Assembly: GCF_000261365.1 (NCBI RefSeq)
Contig: NZ_AJVC01000003.1
Location: 62,001 to 126,000, forward strand
Length of the DNA: 64,000 nt
Direction of reading: 5' to 3'
Source of the DNA: Herbaspirillum sp. GW103
Lineage (GTDB): Bacteria > Pseudomonadota > Gammaproteobacteria > Burkholderiales > Burkholderiaceae_D
A program made the position numbers and the translations under genes. Positions 46,768 through 57,823 of the stretch are shown piece after piece (the stretch's first letter is position 1; every line of letters begins with the position of its first letter). The notes below the pieces were generated by a model. The model had not been told where the DNA came from and made no database searches. It saw nothing but the letters and a program-made list of their open reading frames with translations.

Positions 46768-47841
46768 ATGCCGCGCACTGACGATCTTCGCATCCGAGAA
46801 ATGAAAGAACTGGTCCCCCCCTCGCATCTCATCCGCGAATTCGCCTGCACTGAAAAGGTCGAGCGCACCACCGCCGAAGCTCGCACTGCGCTGCATCGCA
46901 TCCTGCACGGCCAGGACGACCGGCTGATGGTCGTCATCGGCCCCTGCTCCATCCACGACACCAAGGCCGCCATGGAGTATGCGCGTCGCCTGGTGGTGGA
47001 GCGTGAGCGTCACAAGAACGAGCTGGAAATCGTCATGCGCGTCTATTTCGAGAAGCCGCGTACCACGGTCGGCTGGAAGGGTTTGATCAATGACCCGTAC
47101 ATGGACAACAGCTTCCGCATCAACGACGGCCTGCGAGCGGCCCGTGAGCTGCTGTTGAACATCAATGATCTGGGCCTGCCGGCCGGTACCGAATTCCTGG
47201 ACGTGATCAGCCCGCAATACATCGCTGACCTGATCAGCTGGGGCGCTATCGGCGCCCGTACCACCGAGTCGCAGGTGCACCGCGAACTGGCGTCTGGCCT
47301 GTCCTGCCCGGTGGGCTTCAAGAATGGTACCGACGGCAACGTCAAGATCGCCGTGGATGCGATCAAGGCCGCGTCGCAGCCGCACCATTTCCTGTCGGTG
47401 ACCAAGGGCGGCCACTCGGCCATCGTCTCCACCGCAGGCAACGAGGATTGCCACATCATCCTGCGCGGCGGCAAGCAGCCCAACTATGATGCTCCCAGCG
47501 TGGAAGCCGCCTGCCAGGACATCGCCAAGAGCGGCCTGGCGGCGCGCCTGATGATCGATGCGTCGCACGCCAACAGCTCCAAGAAGCCGGAAAACCAGAT
47601 CCCGGTCTGCGCCGACATCGGCCGCCAGGTGGCAGCGGGCGACACGCGCATCGTCGGCGTGATGGTCGAATCGCACCTGGTCGCCGGTCGCCAGGACCTG
47701 GTGCCGGGCAAGGAACTGACTTACGGCCAGTCCATCACCGATGGCTGCATCAACTGGGAAGAAAGCCTGCAAGTGTTGCAGGGCCTGGCGGATTCGGTCA
47801 AGCAGCGCCGTTTGGTGGGGGATGAGCGGGACGCGGCTTGA
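46768..47841 (+). CDS. aroG: 3-deoxy-7-phosphoheptulonate (DAHP) synthase, type I
   Basis: A 357-residue enzyme condensing phosphoenolpyruvate and erythrose-4-phosphate, the first step of aromatic amino acid synthesis. Motifs: VVIGPCSIHDTKAAMEYA, then EKPRTTVGWKGLINDP, GARTTESQVHRELASGLSCPVGFKNGTDG in pieces, and DASHANSSKKPENQ (metal ligand region). The class is AroFGH, so feedback by Phe or Tyr is expected. The Phe/Tyr-rich leader upstream matches that. Start ATG 46768 with AGGAG upstream. A terminator follows at 47896. Confidence 0.97.
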   Translation: MPRTDDLRIREMKELVPPSHLIREFACTEKVERTTAEARTALHRILHGQDDRLMVVIGPCSIHDTKAAMEYARRLVVERERHKNELEIVMRVYFEKPRTTVGWKGLINDPYMDNSFRINDGLRAARELLLNINDLGLPAGTEFLDVISPQYIADLISWGAIGARTTESQVHRELASGLSCPVGFKNGTDGNVKIAVDAIKAASQPHHFLSVTKGGHSAIVSTAGNEDCHIILRGGKQPNYDAPSVEAACQDIAKSGLAARLMIDASHANSSKKPENQIPVCADIGRQVAAGDTRIVGVMVESHLVAGRQDLVPGKELTYGQSITDGCINWEESLQVLQGLADSVKQRRLVGDERDAA

Positions 47842-47895
47842 GGCTTGTCGTTGAAGAGAGATTGAAGCGTCGGTGACTGCTGGCGTGAGGTTGTG

Positions 47896-47932
47896 AACAA
47901 AGCCTTGGTGGGAGCCAGGGCTTTGTTGTTTT
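47896..47932 (+). terminator. Intrinsic terminator of aroG
   Basis: AACAAAGCC, loop, GGGCTTTGTT then GTTTT, 54 bases after the stop codon. Confidence 0.75.
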
Positions 47933-47982
47933 GGGCCCGGCAACCTTTGTTCATGACGCTATCCGGTAAATTGCCGCGATTG

Positions 47983-48333
47983 TTAAGGAAAATGCGTTTT
48001 CAGCAGTATTTCAAGACCCGCAGAGAACAGGAAAAAAATTAGCCCAAATCCGACCATCAGGTTGATCGTTTTGCGCTTTGGTAGAAATCTTGGCGGGGTA
48101 TCGTTTTTAACACATACCCAAAATGGTGAGACCGCCACTAATCCAATAATCAATAACTGAAACCAGAGTCCGAATCGAAAGCCCCATCCGGAAACATTTT
48201 GAAAGTGCCAGTTATTCGATAGTCCGTAAGAAATCGTTCCCCGCAGATAGTCTGGACCGCTCGCAGCAAACAACATGCCCCCAAGAAGAGCCAGGAAGCG
48301 AAGCACATTTGAAAAAAAGCTGTTTGGAATCAT
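47983..48333 (-). CDS. Small polytopic membrane protein, candidate immunity protein
   Basis: A 116-residue protein with three hydrophobic segments (VLRFLALLGGMLFAASG, FQLLIIGLVAVSPFWVC, NLMVGFGLIFFLFSAGLEILL), so it is likely an inner-membrane protein. No family is recognised. Its ATG overlaps the stop of the alpha/beta hydrolase (ATGA), the tight coupling typical of effector-immunity pairs. Against a lipase-like toxin acting in the periplasm, a membrane protein is a common type of immunity factor. The cassette is A+T-richer than its neighbours. Function inferred from position only. Confidence 0.6.
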   Translation of the reverse strand: MIPNSFFSNVLRFLALLGGMLFAASGPDYLRGTISYGLSNNWHFQNVSGWGFRFGLWFQLLIIGLVAVSPFWVCVKNDTPPRFLPKRKTINLMVGFGLIFFLFSAGLEILLKTHFP

Positions 48334-49013
48334 CGAAGGCCCTGTCGATATAAATAGTTTGCCAATTGCCTGCGGCGAAACTTCCCTTCGTCTGAGTTTG
48401 GCCTGTAATAGAAATGGCCAATGCCGCGTGTTGTGCCAGACGCTTCATCTTGTTTTTCCAAAGTTGATTTGGACAGGATCAAACGCCACTGGGACATGCC
48501 TGCGTAAATCGGGTCCTTGTGTTGGCGAAGGTCAATGATGAGCACTTTCTTGATGTTTTTATTCTGTTGAAGTTTCTCAAGAAAGTCCCCATCGATTGGA
48601 GAGGCGATCAACACCAAGTGATCGACGAGATGCCCGTTGCAAGCGTAGACATGAGCGGTGTGAGCCGCCATCAATGACCCGTAGGAATAGCCAATCAGGT
48701 TGAATTGCTCAGCGGGCACATTCTCCATACTTTCGATCATCCAAGATCGATCATCGCTGCGTCCCTCATAACGCAGATCAGTTGCAGAACGTGCAGCGTC
48801 CGGATACTCGCCATAGGTACGTTTTCCTATCCATATGTGCTTGATCCCAGCTTCTTGGAGGGCTGAAACTTGATCTTGTATGTAGGGGCCGTTTAATCCG
48901 GCACCACCCCAATAAATCGAACCTCGTGGCTTATTGACCCTGATGCGTACAGGCTCTGAATCTGACTTTAACGTTAGCGCTGCTGTGACAACGACGATCG
49001 CTTGCGGAATCAT
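48330..49013 (-). CDS. Alpha/beta-hydrolase-like candidate type VI effector
   Basis: A 227-residue protein with the serine-hydrolase elbow LIGYSYGSLM (Ser110), likely acid Asp161 or Asp167 (IIDLRQHKDPI) and His200 (RGIGHFYY), i.e. a probable Ser-Asp-His triad. The first 15 residues are hydrophobic. The fold fits lipases or esterases; the exact family is not recognised and no lipase GxSxG paralogue of the Tle1-5 groups is obvious. Its ATG overlaps the PAAR gene stop and its stop overlaps the next gene. Placed directly after a PAAR adaptor, it is the best candidate toxin of this cassette. Confidence 0.65.
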   Translation of the reverse strand: MIPQAIVVVTAALTLKSDSEPVRIRVNKPRGSIYWGGAGLNGPYIQDQVSALQEAGIKHIWIGKRTYGEYPDAARSATDLRYEGRSDDRSWMIESMENVPAEQFNLIGYSYGSLMAAHTAHVYACNGHLVDHLVLIASPIDGDFLEKLQQNKNIKKVLIIDLRQHKDPIYAGMSQWRLILSKSTLEKQDEASGTTRGIGHFYYRPNSDEGKFRRRQLANYLYRQGLR

Positions 49014-49546
49014 GCAGAGGCTCCCTTGTAGCCTTCCGGCATGACTTCAATAGTGACTTCTGCGGCGTCGTCGGAAGATACTTTCTTTGTTCTCCCCTTG
49101 CTGTCGGTTTTACCCTCGCTAATTTGTCCGTTGCAAGTCATCCGGTAATAGCGATTGGCGAGAACCTGCCCGGTTTGTCCGTCTGTTAAGACGAAGTGCT
49201 GATCATACCCTTCATTCATTTTCCCAATCCACTCTCCCTCATCGTCTTGCACGAAGCGAGCTGGAATGTCCTCACCGCTCGCATTGCCCACCCCATCAAC
49301 CTCATTGAGCGTAGAAAGCAACGGACACCCGGCACTGGTCTTCATCCCATGAATAACCTGAGCCCGTCCATTGGTGAGCGTAGAGCGCGGAAAACCATCA
49401 GCAATGATGCAGTCCTGTCGGCAAGCCACCCGAGCCCCCTGAAAGGCATAAGCCCGCCCATGGCTGCGGCAAGTCTGGTCACCCTCAATCACCGTCCCGC
49501 CGCAGGCGGCTTTATCGCCATAGCGAATCCAGCCGATGATCTTCAT
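49010..49546 (-). CDS. PAAR-domain protein with transthyretin-like C-terminal extension
   Basis: A 178-residue protein. Residues 1-90 resemble a PAAR tip domain: RYGDKAACGGTVIEGDQT, then GRAYAFQGARVACRQDC and IADGFPRSTLTNGRAQVIHG, with Cys/His residues that bind the metal at the spike tip. Residues 105-178 (YDQHFVLTDGQTGQVLANRYYR, NGQISEGKTDSKGRT) match the transthyretin-like extension used to load effectors. It would cap a VgrG spike of a type VI secretion system. No VgrG or other T6SS gene is nearby. ATG 49546 follows GGAGG; the preceding small ORF's stop overlaps it. Confidence 0.8.
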   Translation of the reverse strand: MKIIGWIRYGDKAACGGTVIEGDQTCRSHGRAYAFQGARVACRQDCIIADGFPRSTLTNGRAQVIHGMKTSAGCPLLSTLNEVDGVGNASGEDIPARFVQDDEGEWIGKMNEGYDQHFVLTDGQTGQVLANRYYRMTCNGQISEGKTDSKGRTKKVSSDDAAEVTIEVMPEGYKGASA

Positions 49547-49680
49547 TTCAAACCTCCGTTGGAGGCGGGATATTCCCGCAGCTGCGACGAAGTGATGCCA
49601 ATGGCGCAAGCGCCTTCTCGACGCGGATTGAGTCGGTCTCGGACTGCGAGGTGCAGCGTTTCGGGTTGCGTGTGTTCCAT
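49543..49680 (-). CDS. 45-residue ORF opening the PAAR cassette
   Basis: A short gene (MEHTQPETLHLAVRDRLN at its start) with a strong ribosome-binding site (AAGGAG, five bases before the ATG at 49680). Its stop overlaps the PAAR gene ATG (AATGA), so translation is coupled. It has one Cys and no predicted signal or membrane segment. It resembles nothing I know. It may be a leader that couples translation or a small part of the delivery module. Confidence 0.55.
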   Translation of the reverse strand: MEHTQPETLHLAVRDRLNPRREGACAIGITSSQLREYPASNGGLK

Positions 49681-49845
49681 CTTTGCTCCTTCCGTCAGTT
49701 GGCAACTTGCCCAAACAGCCCATCAGCGCTCAATTCAAGAGACGCCGATATTTTTGGGTGGAAGGAGTGTAGATTTGGCGGCGCGGAAACCCGCTTGCCC
49801 TCAAGCAATCAGCTACGTTTTCTCGAATATCATCGAGCTGGCGCC

Positions 49846-49876
49846 AAAAACAAACGCCGGCAAAAGCCGGCGTTGT
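49846..49876 (-). terminator. Intrinsic terminator of yajQ
   Basis: Minus strand AACGCCGGC, TTTT, GCCGGCGTT then TGTTTTTGG. Confidence 0.85.
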
Positions 49877-49902
49877 AGTCACTGCTGGAGGAAGCGCCCC
49901 GC

Positions 49903-50388
49903 TTAATCGCGGAAGTTGTTGAACTCCAGCGGAATCTCCTTGATCTCCTTGCGCAGCAGCGCAATGGCCGCCTGCAGGTCGTCGCGCTTGGCGCCGGTGA
50001 TGCGCACGGCGTCGCCCTGGATGCTGGCTTGCACCTTCATCTTGCTGTCCTTGATGACGCGCACGATCTTCTTGGCGTCGTCGCTTTCGATGCCGTTCTT
50101 CACCTTGATGACCTGCTTGACCTTGTCGCCGCCGATCTTCTCGATCTTGCCTTCGTCCAGGAAGCGCACATCGACGTTGCGCTTGGTCATCTTGTTGGTC
50201 AGCACATCGCGCACCTGGCTCAGCTGGAAGTCGGAGTCGGCAAAGGCGGTCAGCTCGCGCTCCTTCTGCTCGACGCGGGCGTCAGTGCCCTTGAAGTCGA
50301 AACGGGTGGAGATTTCCTTGTTGGCCTGGTCCACGGCGTTCTTGACTTCCACCAGGTTGGCTTCGCAGACGGTATCGAATGAGGGCAT
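49903..50388 (-). CDS. yajQ: YajQ-family nucleotide-binding protein
   Basis: A 161-residue protein with two ferredoxin-like domains. The N-terminus [21 protein letters not shown] and [10 protein letters not shown] are standard. YajQ-type proteins bind cyclic di-GMP in some gammaproteobacteria and RNA or tRNA in vitro; the role here is unknown. The ATG at 50388 gives the conserved start. The longer frame to 50433 is not family-like. Divergent from murB. Confidence 0.95.
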   Translation of the reverse strand: MPSFDTVCEANLVEVKNAVDQANKEISTRFDFKGTDARVEQKERELTAFADSDFQLSQVRDVLTNKMTKRNVDVRFLDEGKIEKIGGDKVKQVIKVKNGIESDDAKKIVRVIKDSKMKVQASIQGDAVRITGAKRDDLQAAIALLRKEIKEIPLEFNNFRD

Positions 50389-50524
50389 GGCTTGTTCCTT
50401 ATGTTCTTGCAGCCGGCGAAGGCCGGCGTCCAAGCCGTGATTTTAACGGACTGGCGCCCCCGCCGCTATCGCCAGGCCACTGTCAGCGGATTTGCCCCCG
50501 CGTGGGCGATATAATCCCACCCCT

Positions 50525-51556
50525 ATGAGCACTTCTTCACTTCCCGTCCAGCACGACATTTCCCTGCGCACCCTCAATACCTTCGGGATCGAGGCTCGGG
50601 CCCGTGCCTACCTGCCCGTCACGGATGCCCGGACCCTCCATGCGCTGCGCGAGGATAGCGCCCTGATGGCCCTGCCGCGCCTGGTCCTGGGCGGCGGCAG
50701 CAACCTGCTGCTGACACAAGACTTCAGCGGACTGGTGCTGCATATGCAGGGTAGGGGCATAGAGATCACCGGCGAGGATGAAAACTTCATCTACGTGCGC
50801 GCCGCCGCCGGCGAGAACTGGCACGCCTTCGTCCAGTGGACGCTGCAACAGGGCCTGGGCGGGCTGGAGAATCTTTCACTTATCCCCGGCAGCGTCGGTG
50901 CCGCGCCCATCCAGAACATCGGCGCCTACGGCATCGAGATCAAGGACCGTTTCCACAGCCTGCAAGCCTTCGACCTGGTCAGCGGCGAACTGCTCACCCT
51001 CGACCATGAAGCCTGCCGCTTCGGCTACCGCGACAGCATCTTCAAGCAGGAACTGCGCGACCGCGCCGTGGTACTGGCAGTGACATTCGCACTGCCCAAG
51101 CACTGGCACGCCAATGCCAACTACGCCGACGTGGCCCAGGCCCTGCAGGAGCGCGGCATCACTGAACCCGGCCCGCGTGACATCGCCGAGGCCGTCATCG
51201 CCATCCGTACCCGCAAGCTGCCCGACCCCGCGAAGATCGGCAACGCCGGCAGCTTCTTCAAGAACCCCATCGTGTCGGCCCGTCTGCGCGATACCTTGCT
51301 GGCGCAATACAACAACCTGGTCAGCTATCGCGTCGATGACGATCACTACAAGCTGGCCGCCGGCTGGCTGATCGACCGCTGCGGGTGGAAGGGCAAGAGC
51401 ATCGGGCGTGCAGGGGTATATGAACAACAGGCACTGGTGCTGGTCAACCGGGGCGGTGCGACCGGGGCGGAGGTAGCCAGGCTGGCCAGGGCAATCCAGG
51501 AGGATGTGAAGGAAAAGTTCGGCGTGCAGCTGGAGCCGGAACCGGTCTTCATCTAG
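50525..51556 (+). CDS. murB: UDP-N-acetylenolpyruvoylglucosamine reductase
   Basis: A 343-residue FAD enzyme reducing UDP-GlcNAc-enolpyruvate to UDP-MurNAc in peptidoglycan synthesis. Signatures: LNTFGIEARARAYLPV, then LGGGSNLLLTQDF, LENLSLIPGSVGAAPIQNIGAYG and IGNAGSFFKNPIVS (active-site Ser). A C-terminal QLEPEPVFI is the type I ending. The ATG at 50525 is chosen over an upstream start at 50492 as it matches family length. A bidirectional terminator follows. Confidence 0.97.
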   Translation: MSTSSLPVQHDISLRTLNTFGIEARARAYLPVTDARTLHALREDSALMALPRLVLGGGSNLLLTQDFSGLVLHMQGRGIEITGEDENFIYVRAAAGENWHAFVQWTLQQGLGGLENLSLIPGSVGAAPIQNIGAYGIEIKDRFHSLQAFDLVSGELLTLDHEACRFGYRDSIFKQELRDRAVVLAVTFALPKHWHANANYADVAQALQERGITEPGPRDIAEAVIAIRTRKLPDPAKIGNAGSFFKNPIVSARLRDTLLAQYNNLVSYRVDDDHYKLAAGWLIDRCGWKGKSIGRAGVYEQQALVLVNRGGATGAEVARLARAIQEDVKEKFGVQLEPEPVFI

Positions 51557-51579
51557 GCAGCCTCCCGGATGAAGATGTA

Positions 51580-51616
51580 AAAAAGCCGTCCAGTATCGCT
51601 ACTGGACGGCTTTTTC
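51580..51616. terminator. Bidirectional terminator between murB and ppnP
   Basis: A perfect 12-base stem AGCCGTCCAGTA / TACTGGACGGCT with loop TCGC, flanked by A-run and T-run. Confidence 0.92.
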
Positions 51617-51634
51617 GTTGAGGCGCCGATTGGA

Positions 51635-51949
51635 TCAGCCGAAGTGGCAGACGTAATCCAGGGTCTCGGTCACTTCGATGTCGAAGCTGGAATTGCCCGG
51701 CACGCTGAAGGTGGTGCCGGCAGCGTAGGTATTCCAGGCTTCTTCGCCCTTCAGACGCACGCGGCAGCTGCCGCCGTTGATTTCCATGATTTCCGGTGCG
51801 CCGGTGCTGAAGTTCAGCGAGGAGGGCAGGATCACGCCCAGGGTCTTCTTGCTGCCATCGGCCAGCAGCACGGTGTGCGAGACACACTTGCCGTCGAAGT
51901 AGACGTTGCCCTTTTTCAGGACGGTGACGTTGTCGAATTGAGTGCTCAT
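51635..51949 (-). CDS. ppnP: Pyrimidine/purine nucleoside phosphorylase (YaiE family)
   Basis: A 104-residue cupin-fold protein. [19 protein letters not shown] and [20 protein letters not shown] with [10 protein letters not shown] are the DUF1255/PpnP signature. The family phosphorolyses both pyrimidine and purine nucleosides. Located just downstream of argG; 42 bases separate them. Confidence 0.93.
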   Translation of the reverse strand: MSTQFDNVTVLKKGNVYFDGKCVSHTVLLADGSKKTLGVILPSSLNFSTGAPEIMEINGGSCRVRLKGEEAWNTYAAGTTFSVPGNSSFDIEVTETLDYVCHFG

Positions 51950-51991
51950 CGAATCGCTTCCATTAAACGGTAAAGGTGAATCCAGCGGGAA

Positions 51992-54309
<2,318 letters not shown>

Positions 54310-54345
54310 AAATAAAAACGGCGGCCAGTGTGGCGCCTGCCGCCG
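54310..54345 (-). promoter_or_regulatory. Terminator-like hairpin in the argF leader
   Basis: Minus strand CGGCGGC, 13-base loop, GCCGCCG followed by TTTTTATTT that runs directly into the argF ATG. The stem is seven uninterrupted G/C pairs. A predicted -10 (TATAAT, 54370-54365) lies 20 bases upstream, so the hairpin would be near the 5' end of the mRNA. Confidence 0.6.
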
Positions 54346-54364
54346 ATAGTCGTTAACTCCTTAG

Positions 54365-54370
54365 ATTATA
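54365..54370 (-). promoter_or_regulatory. -10 element of argF
   Basis: A perfect TATAAT on the minus strand, about 55 bases before the start codon. No strong -35 is visible at 16-18 bases. Confidence 0.45.
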
Positions 54371-54580
54371 AGGGATTCGGCTCAAAAAGATACCCGCAGT
54401 GCTTGCCTGAAAGAAACTCCTCGGCATCGGCCTTTTTGCGTCAAAGGTGAAGATCCGCGCACACCACCGCGTGGGCGCCTCGAATTCCTTCTATCCACGT
54501 GAAGAAACTTTTCGAAAACCGCATCCAGCTTTTTCGAGGAATGCTCACTAAGTGCGAGCGATCGGCCAAAGCCTCATCAC
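54371..54580. other. Region between argF and the TonB receptor
   Basis: About 210 bases between divergent genes; no coding region is seen. It should contain the argF upstream region and the receptor promoter. Confidence 0.45.
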
Positions 54581-54600
54581 AAATGAGAATTATTGCTATT
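54581..54600 (+). promoter_or_regulatory. Fur box upstream of the TonB receptor
   Basis: AAATGAGAATTATTGCTATT matches the AATGAGAATTATT-type Fur site found ahead of iron-repressed receptors. It lies 50 bases before the receptor ATG, consistent with iron repression. Confidence 0.65.
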
Positions 54601-54649
54601 TAGGCGACTAGAATCCGCAGCTTTCCATTGCCTGAAAGGAATAGCTGTC

Positions 54650-56863
54650 ATGTCGCACACGTCTTCTTTGCCGAGTCGCCTGCGGGGTTTGCAGCGGTCT
54701 TGCTGCTCTTTCCTTGCTTCACCGCCGAAGCTGCGCACCTTGTCGGCGGCTCTGATGGCCGCCTTGTTCGCGTTTCCCATACCTTCTTATGCCGCTGATG
54801 CGGCAGAAGAAGGCGAGGGGAGCGACGCCGCCCCCCTGCCTGCGATCGAGGTGCGCGGCCAGCGCAGCGTGCTGGATCCGCGTCCTGGTCCCTTGGAGAG
54901 CGCTACCCGCACCGCCACCGATGTGCGCGAAGTGCCGCAGACGGTGCAGGCGGTCGATGCTGCCCAAGTCCGGGCTTACGGTGGTCGTGGGCTGGCGGCC
55001 GCCTTGGTCGGGGTGCCGGGTGTGTCCAACGTCTCCGATACGCGCTTCGATGCCTTCCGGCTGCGGGGCTTTTCCAATGCGGGCGACACGCTTCTGGACG
55101 GCATGCGCGACGATGCGCAATACGTGCGCAGTCTGGGCAACATCGAGCGCATCGAAATCCTCAAGGGCCCGGCCGCCGTCCTTTACGGGCGCGGCAGTGG
55201 CGGCGGCGTGATCAACCGCATCAGCAAGCAGCCCACACGGGAAGACTTTGGCCTGGTGTCGGCCACCTGGGGCAGTCGCGGCCAGCTGGGCGCGGCGGTG
55301 GACTGGAATCGTCCGCTGGGAGCGCAATGGGCGCTGCGCATCAATGCCGGGCGTGAGCACGAGACGCACTTCCGCCATGAGGTGCGGGGCACGCGCCAAT
55401 ACTTCGCGCCCGCGCTGAAGTGGGAGTCCGGCCCTGACAGCTGGCTGCTGCAAGCCGACTACGACGAATACGACCGCATCCCCGATCGCGGCGTACCGGC
55501 GCGGGTCACGGCAGTCACGCGCAATGGTACGGCCCGTGCCTATACCTTGCCGGTGGCGTCCGATCGCACCTTCTTCGGTGCGGCCGGACGCGACTTCATT
55601 CGTGATACCAGCCTGAACCTGCGCTCCACCCTGATACGCGCCATCGCGCCCGACTGGAGCCTGCGCCAGAAGGTGAGCGTGTTCGATCTCAACAGCGACT
55701 TTGACAATACCTTCACCAGCCAACCCTTTGTGAGCGCGGGGCCCGATCTGGGGCGCGTGCAGCGCAGCCGCTTTCAGCAGAACCTGCAGCAGCGCAATGT
55801 GCAGGTCAATCTGGAAGTGCTGGGCAAGCTCGCCACGGGCGCAGTGCAGCACCAGTTGCTGGCCGGTGCCGAGTACGGCTGGCAAAAGCGCGAGCCCAGG
55901 CTGTGGATGGGCTCGGCGCGCCCGGTCTCCCTGACCGACCCGGACCAGCACGACAACGCAGGTTCGCTGCCGCAGCCCTGGCAGATGAACTATCACAAGG
56001 TGAAGACGACCGGTTTCTATGCGCAAGACCAGATCGACCTGGGCGCGCGCGTGAAGGGGCTGGTGGGCTTGCGCTGGGATCACTTCGAGGTGGATTCGCG
56101 TAGCCGCCTGCTCAAGCTGCGCAGCGAGCGCTCCAGTCATGCACTGAGCCCGCGCATCGGTGCGGTGTGGGAGGCACTGCCCGAGCATCATTTCTACGCT
56201 TCCTGGAGCAAGAACTACGCACCGGTCGGTGGCGACGTGATCGGTCTGTCTCCGGGCGCCAAGGGCAATGGCAACGACCTCGGTCCGCAATTCAGCCGCC
56301 AGCTCGAAGCCGGCGTCAAGAGCGACTGGCTCCAGCGCAAAATCAGCACCACACTGGCCTGGTTCGAACTGGAACTCTACAACCGCATCGTGCGCGATCC
56401 GGTACAGCCCGACGTATTCAGCCAGACCGGGCTGGAACGCAATCGCGGCATTGAGTTCAGCGTGGCCGGAGAGCTGGCGCGCCACTGGTTCGTGCGCGGT
56501 GGCTGGACCCGGCAGAATTCACGCGTCGTCAGGGCCGAGGCGCAACTGGCGGGCAAACGCCCGTCAGGGGTGTCGGCGCGCAACGGCAGCCTGTTCGTCG
56601 CCTATGCGCCTCCCCAGGGCTGGTTCGGCGAGACCGGCTTAGTCTATGAGGGCGCGCGCTTTGCCGATCGCGAGAACCTGCTCGAACTGCCTGGCTACGC
56701 CCGCTGGGACGCCATGCTGGGCTATCGCCTGGCACGGGCCGACTATACGCTGGCGATCACCAACCTGAGCAACCGCCGCTACTATGCCAGCGCCACCGGT
56801 GTGTCGCAGATCGCACCGGGCGCACCGCGTGCGCTGGTCTTCACGGCGGCCTACAAGTTCTGA
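54650..56863 (+). CDS. TonB-dependent siderophore receptor
   Basis: A 737-residue outer-membrane receptor. A signal peptide covers residues 1-44 (ALMAALFAFPIPSYA). The plug domain spans about 70-190 (VPQTVQAVDAAQ, then VSNVSDTRFDAFRLRGF, ILKGPAAVLYGRGSGGGVIN). The barrel ends with the terminal Phe (FTAAYKF). The plug resembles catecholate-type receptors of the Fiu/BfrA kind, but the siderophore cannot be named. The ATG at 54650 follows AAAGGA; the frame upstream to 54593 lacks family residues. A Fur box precedes it. No other uptake genes are adjacent. Confidence 0.9.
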   Translation: MSHTSSLPSRLRGLQRSCCSFLASPPKLRTLSAALMAALFAFPIPSYAADAAEEGEGSDAAPLPAIEVRGQRSVLDPRPGPLESATRTATDVREVPQTVQAVDAAQVRAYGGRGLAAALVGVPGVSNVSDTRFDAFRLRGFSNAGDTLLDGMRDDAQYVRSLGNIERIEILKGPAAVLYGRGSGGGVINRISKQPTREDFGLVSATWGSRGQLGAAVDWNRPLGAQWALRINAGREHETHFRHEVRGTRQYFAPALKWESGPDSWLLQADYDEYDRIPDRGVPARVTAVTRNGTARAYTLPVASDRTFFGAAGRDFIRDTSLNLRSTLIRAIAPDWSLRQKVSVFDLNSDFDNTFTSQPFVSAGPDLGRVQRSRFQQNLQQRNVQVNLEVLGKLATGAVQHQLLAGAEYGWQKREPRLWMGSARPVSLTDPDQHDNAGSLPQPWQMNYHKVKTTGFYAQDQIDLGARVKGLVGLRWDHFEVDSRSRLLKLRSERSSHALSPRIGAVWEALPEHHFYASWSKNYAPVGGDVIGLSPGAKGNGNDLGPQFSRQLEAGVKSDWLQRKISTTLAWFELELYNRIVRDPVQPDVFSQTGLERNRGIEFSVAGELARHWFVRGGWTRQNSRVVRAEAQLAGKRPSGVSARNGSLFVAYAPPQGWFGETGLVYEGARFADRENLLELPGYARWDAMLGYRLARADYTLAITNLSNRRYYASATGVSQIAPGAPRALVFTAAYKF

Positions 56864-56875
56864 GCGGCAGCAGGA

Positions 56876-57823
56876 TCAGTACAAGGTCTGCGAAGACTCA
56901 TGCACCAGCTGCGCATACAGCTGGTGCCGCATGCCCGCAATCTCGCCGGCCTGCACCGCCTCCAGCACCGCGCAGCCCGGCTCGTTGAGATGGTGGCAGT
57001 TGTAGAAACGGCACTTGCCCAGATACGGCGTGAAGTCGCGGAAGGCACGTTCCAGCATGCCTTCGGACAGCTGGTACAGCCCGAACTCCTGGAAGCCCGG
57101 CGAATCGATGATGCTGGCTTCCTGCTCCATCTGGTACAGCCGGGTGAAGGTAGTGGTGTGCTTGCCGGTATCGAGCGCGGCCGAAATCTCGCGGGTGGCG
57201 ATATCGGCGTCCGGCACGATCAGGTTGATGATGGAGGACTTGCCCATGCCCGACTGGCCGATCAGGATGGTGCTCTTGCCGGCCAGCAGCGGCATGAAGG
57301 CCGCGCGGGTTTCTTCCGGCTGTGCCTTGGCCGAGACTTCGTGCACCGGATAGCCCAGCCGCGCGTAGACCTGCAGGCGCTCGCGCGTCCTCGGCAGCGC
57401 TTCGGTGATATCGGTCTTGTTCAGGATCAGGTGCGCCGCGACGCCAGCTGATTCGGCGGCCACCAGCGAACGCGAGACCAGATCATCCGAAAAACTCGGT
57501 TCGGTCGCCACCACGATGAAGAGTTGATCCACGTTGGCCGCCAGCAGCTTGGACTTGTACTGGTCCGAGCGATAGAGCAGGGTGCGACGCTCGTCGATGC
57601 TCTCCACCACGCCCTGGTCGGCAGAGGTGCGCGCCAGACGAATATGATCGCCCACGGCCACGTCGCTCTTCTTGCCGCGGGTGACACAATTGAGTTTCTG
57701 TTCACCTGCCTGCACCAGGTAGTGACGTCCGTGGGCGGCAATGACCAGCCCCGGTTCCAGCTCGGCCTTGCCCGTTGCCGATCCCGCCCGTGCGCTGCGC
57801 GCACCTTGCTTGCGGACTCCCAT
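56876..57823 (-). CDS. rsgA: Small ribosomal subunit biogenesis GTPase RsgA
   Basis: A 315-residue circularly permuted GTPase that acts late in 30S maturation. The order of GTPase motifs is permuted: G4 [12 protein letters not shown] first, then G1 [11 protein letters not shown], and G3 [11 protein letters not shown]. The C-terminal zinc-binding [14 protein letters not shown] completes it. An N-terminal OB-fold contains [16 protein letters not shown]. Start ATG 57823 overlaps the phhB stop (TGATG). Confidence 0.97.
   Translation of the reverse strand: MGVRKQGARSARAGSATGKAELEPGLVIAAHGRHYLVQAGEQKLNCVTRGKKSDVAVGDHIRLARTSADQGVVESIDERRTLLYRSDQYKSKLLAANVDQLFIVVATEPSFSDDLVSRSLVAAESAGVAAHLILNKTDITEALPRTRERLQVYARLGYPVHEVSAKAQPEETRAAFMPLLAGKSTILIGQSGMGKSSIINLIVPDADIATREISAALDTGKHTTTFTRLYQMEQEASIIDSPGFQEFGLYQLSEGMLERAFRDFTPYLGKCRFYNCHHLNEPGCAVLEAVQAGEIAGMRHQLYAQLVHESSQTLY

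Noticed and set aside
54357-54362. AAGGAG upstream of argF as its ribosome-binding site
   Set aside because: It lies 47 bases from the ATG and at the predicted transcription start, too far unless the hairpin is looped out, and there is no start codon near it.
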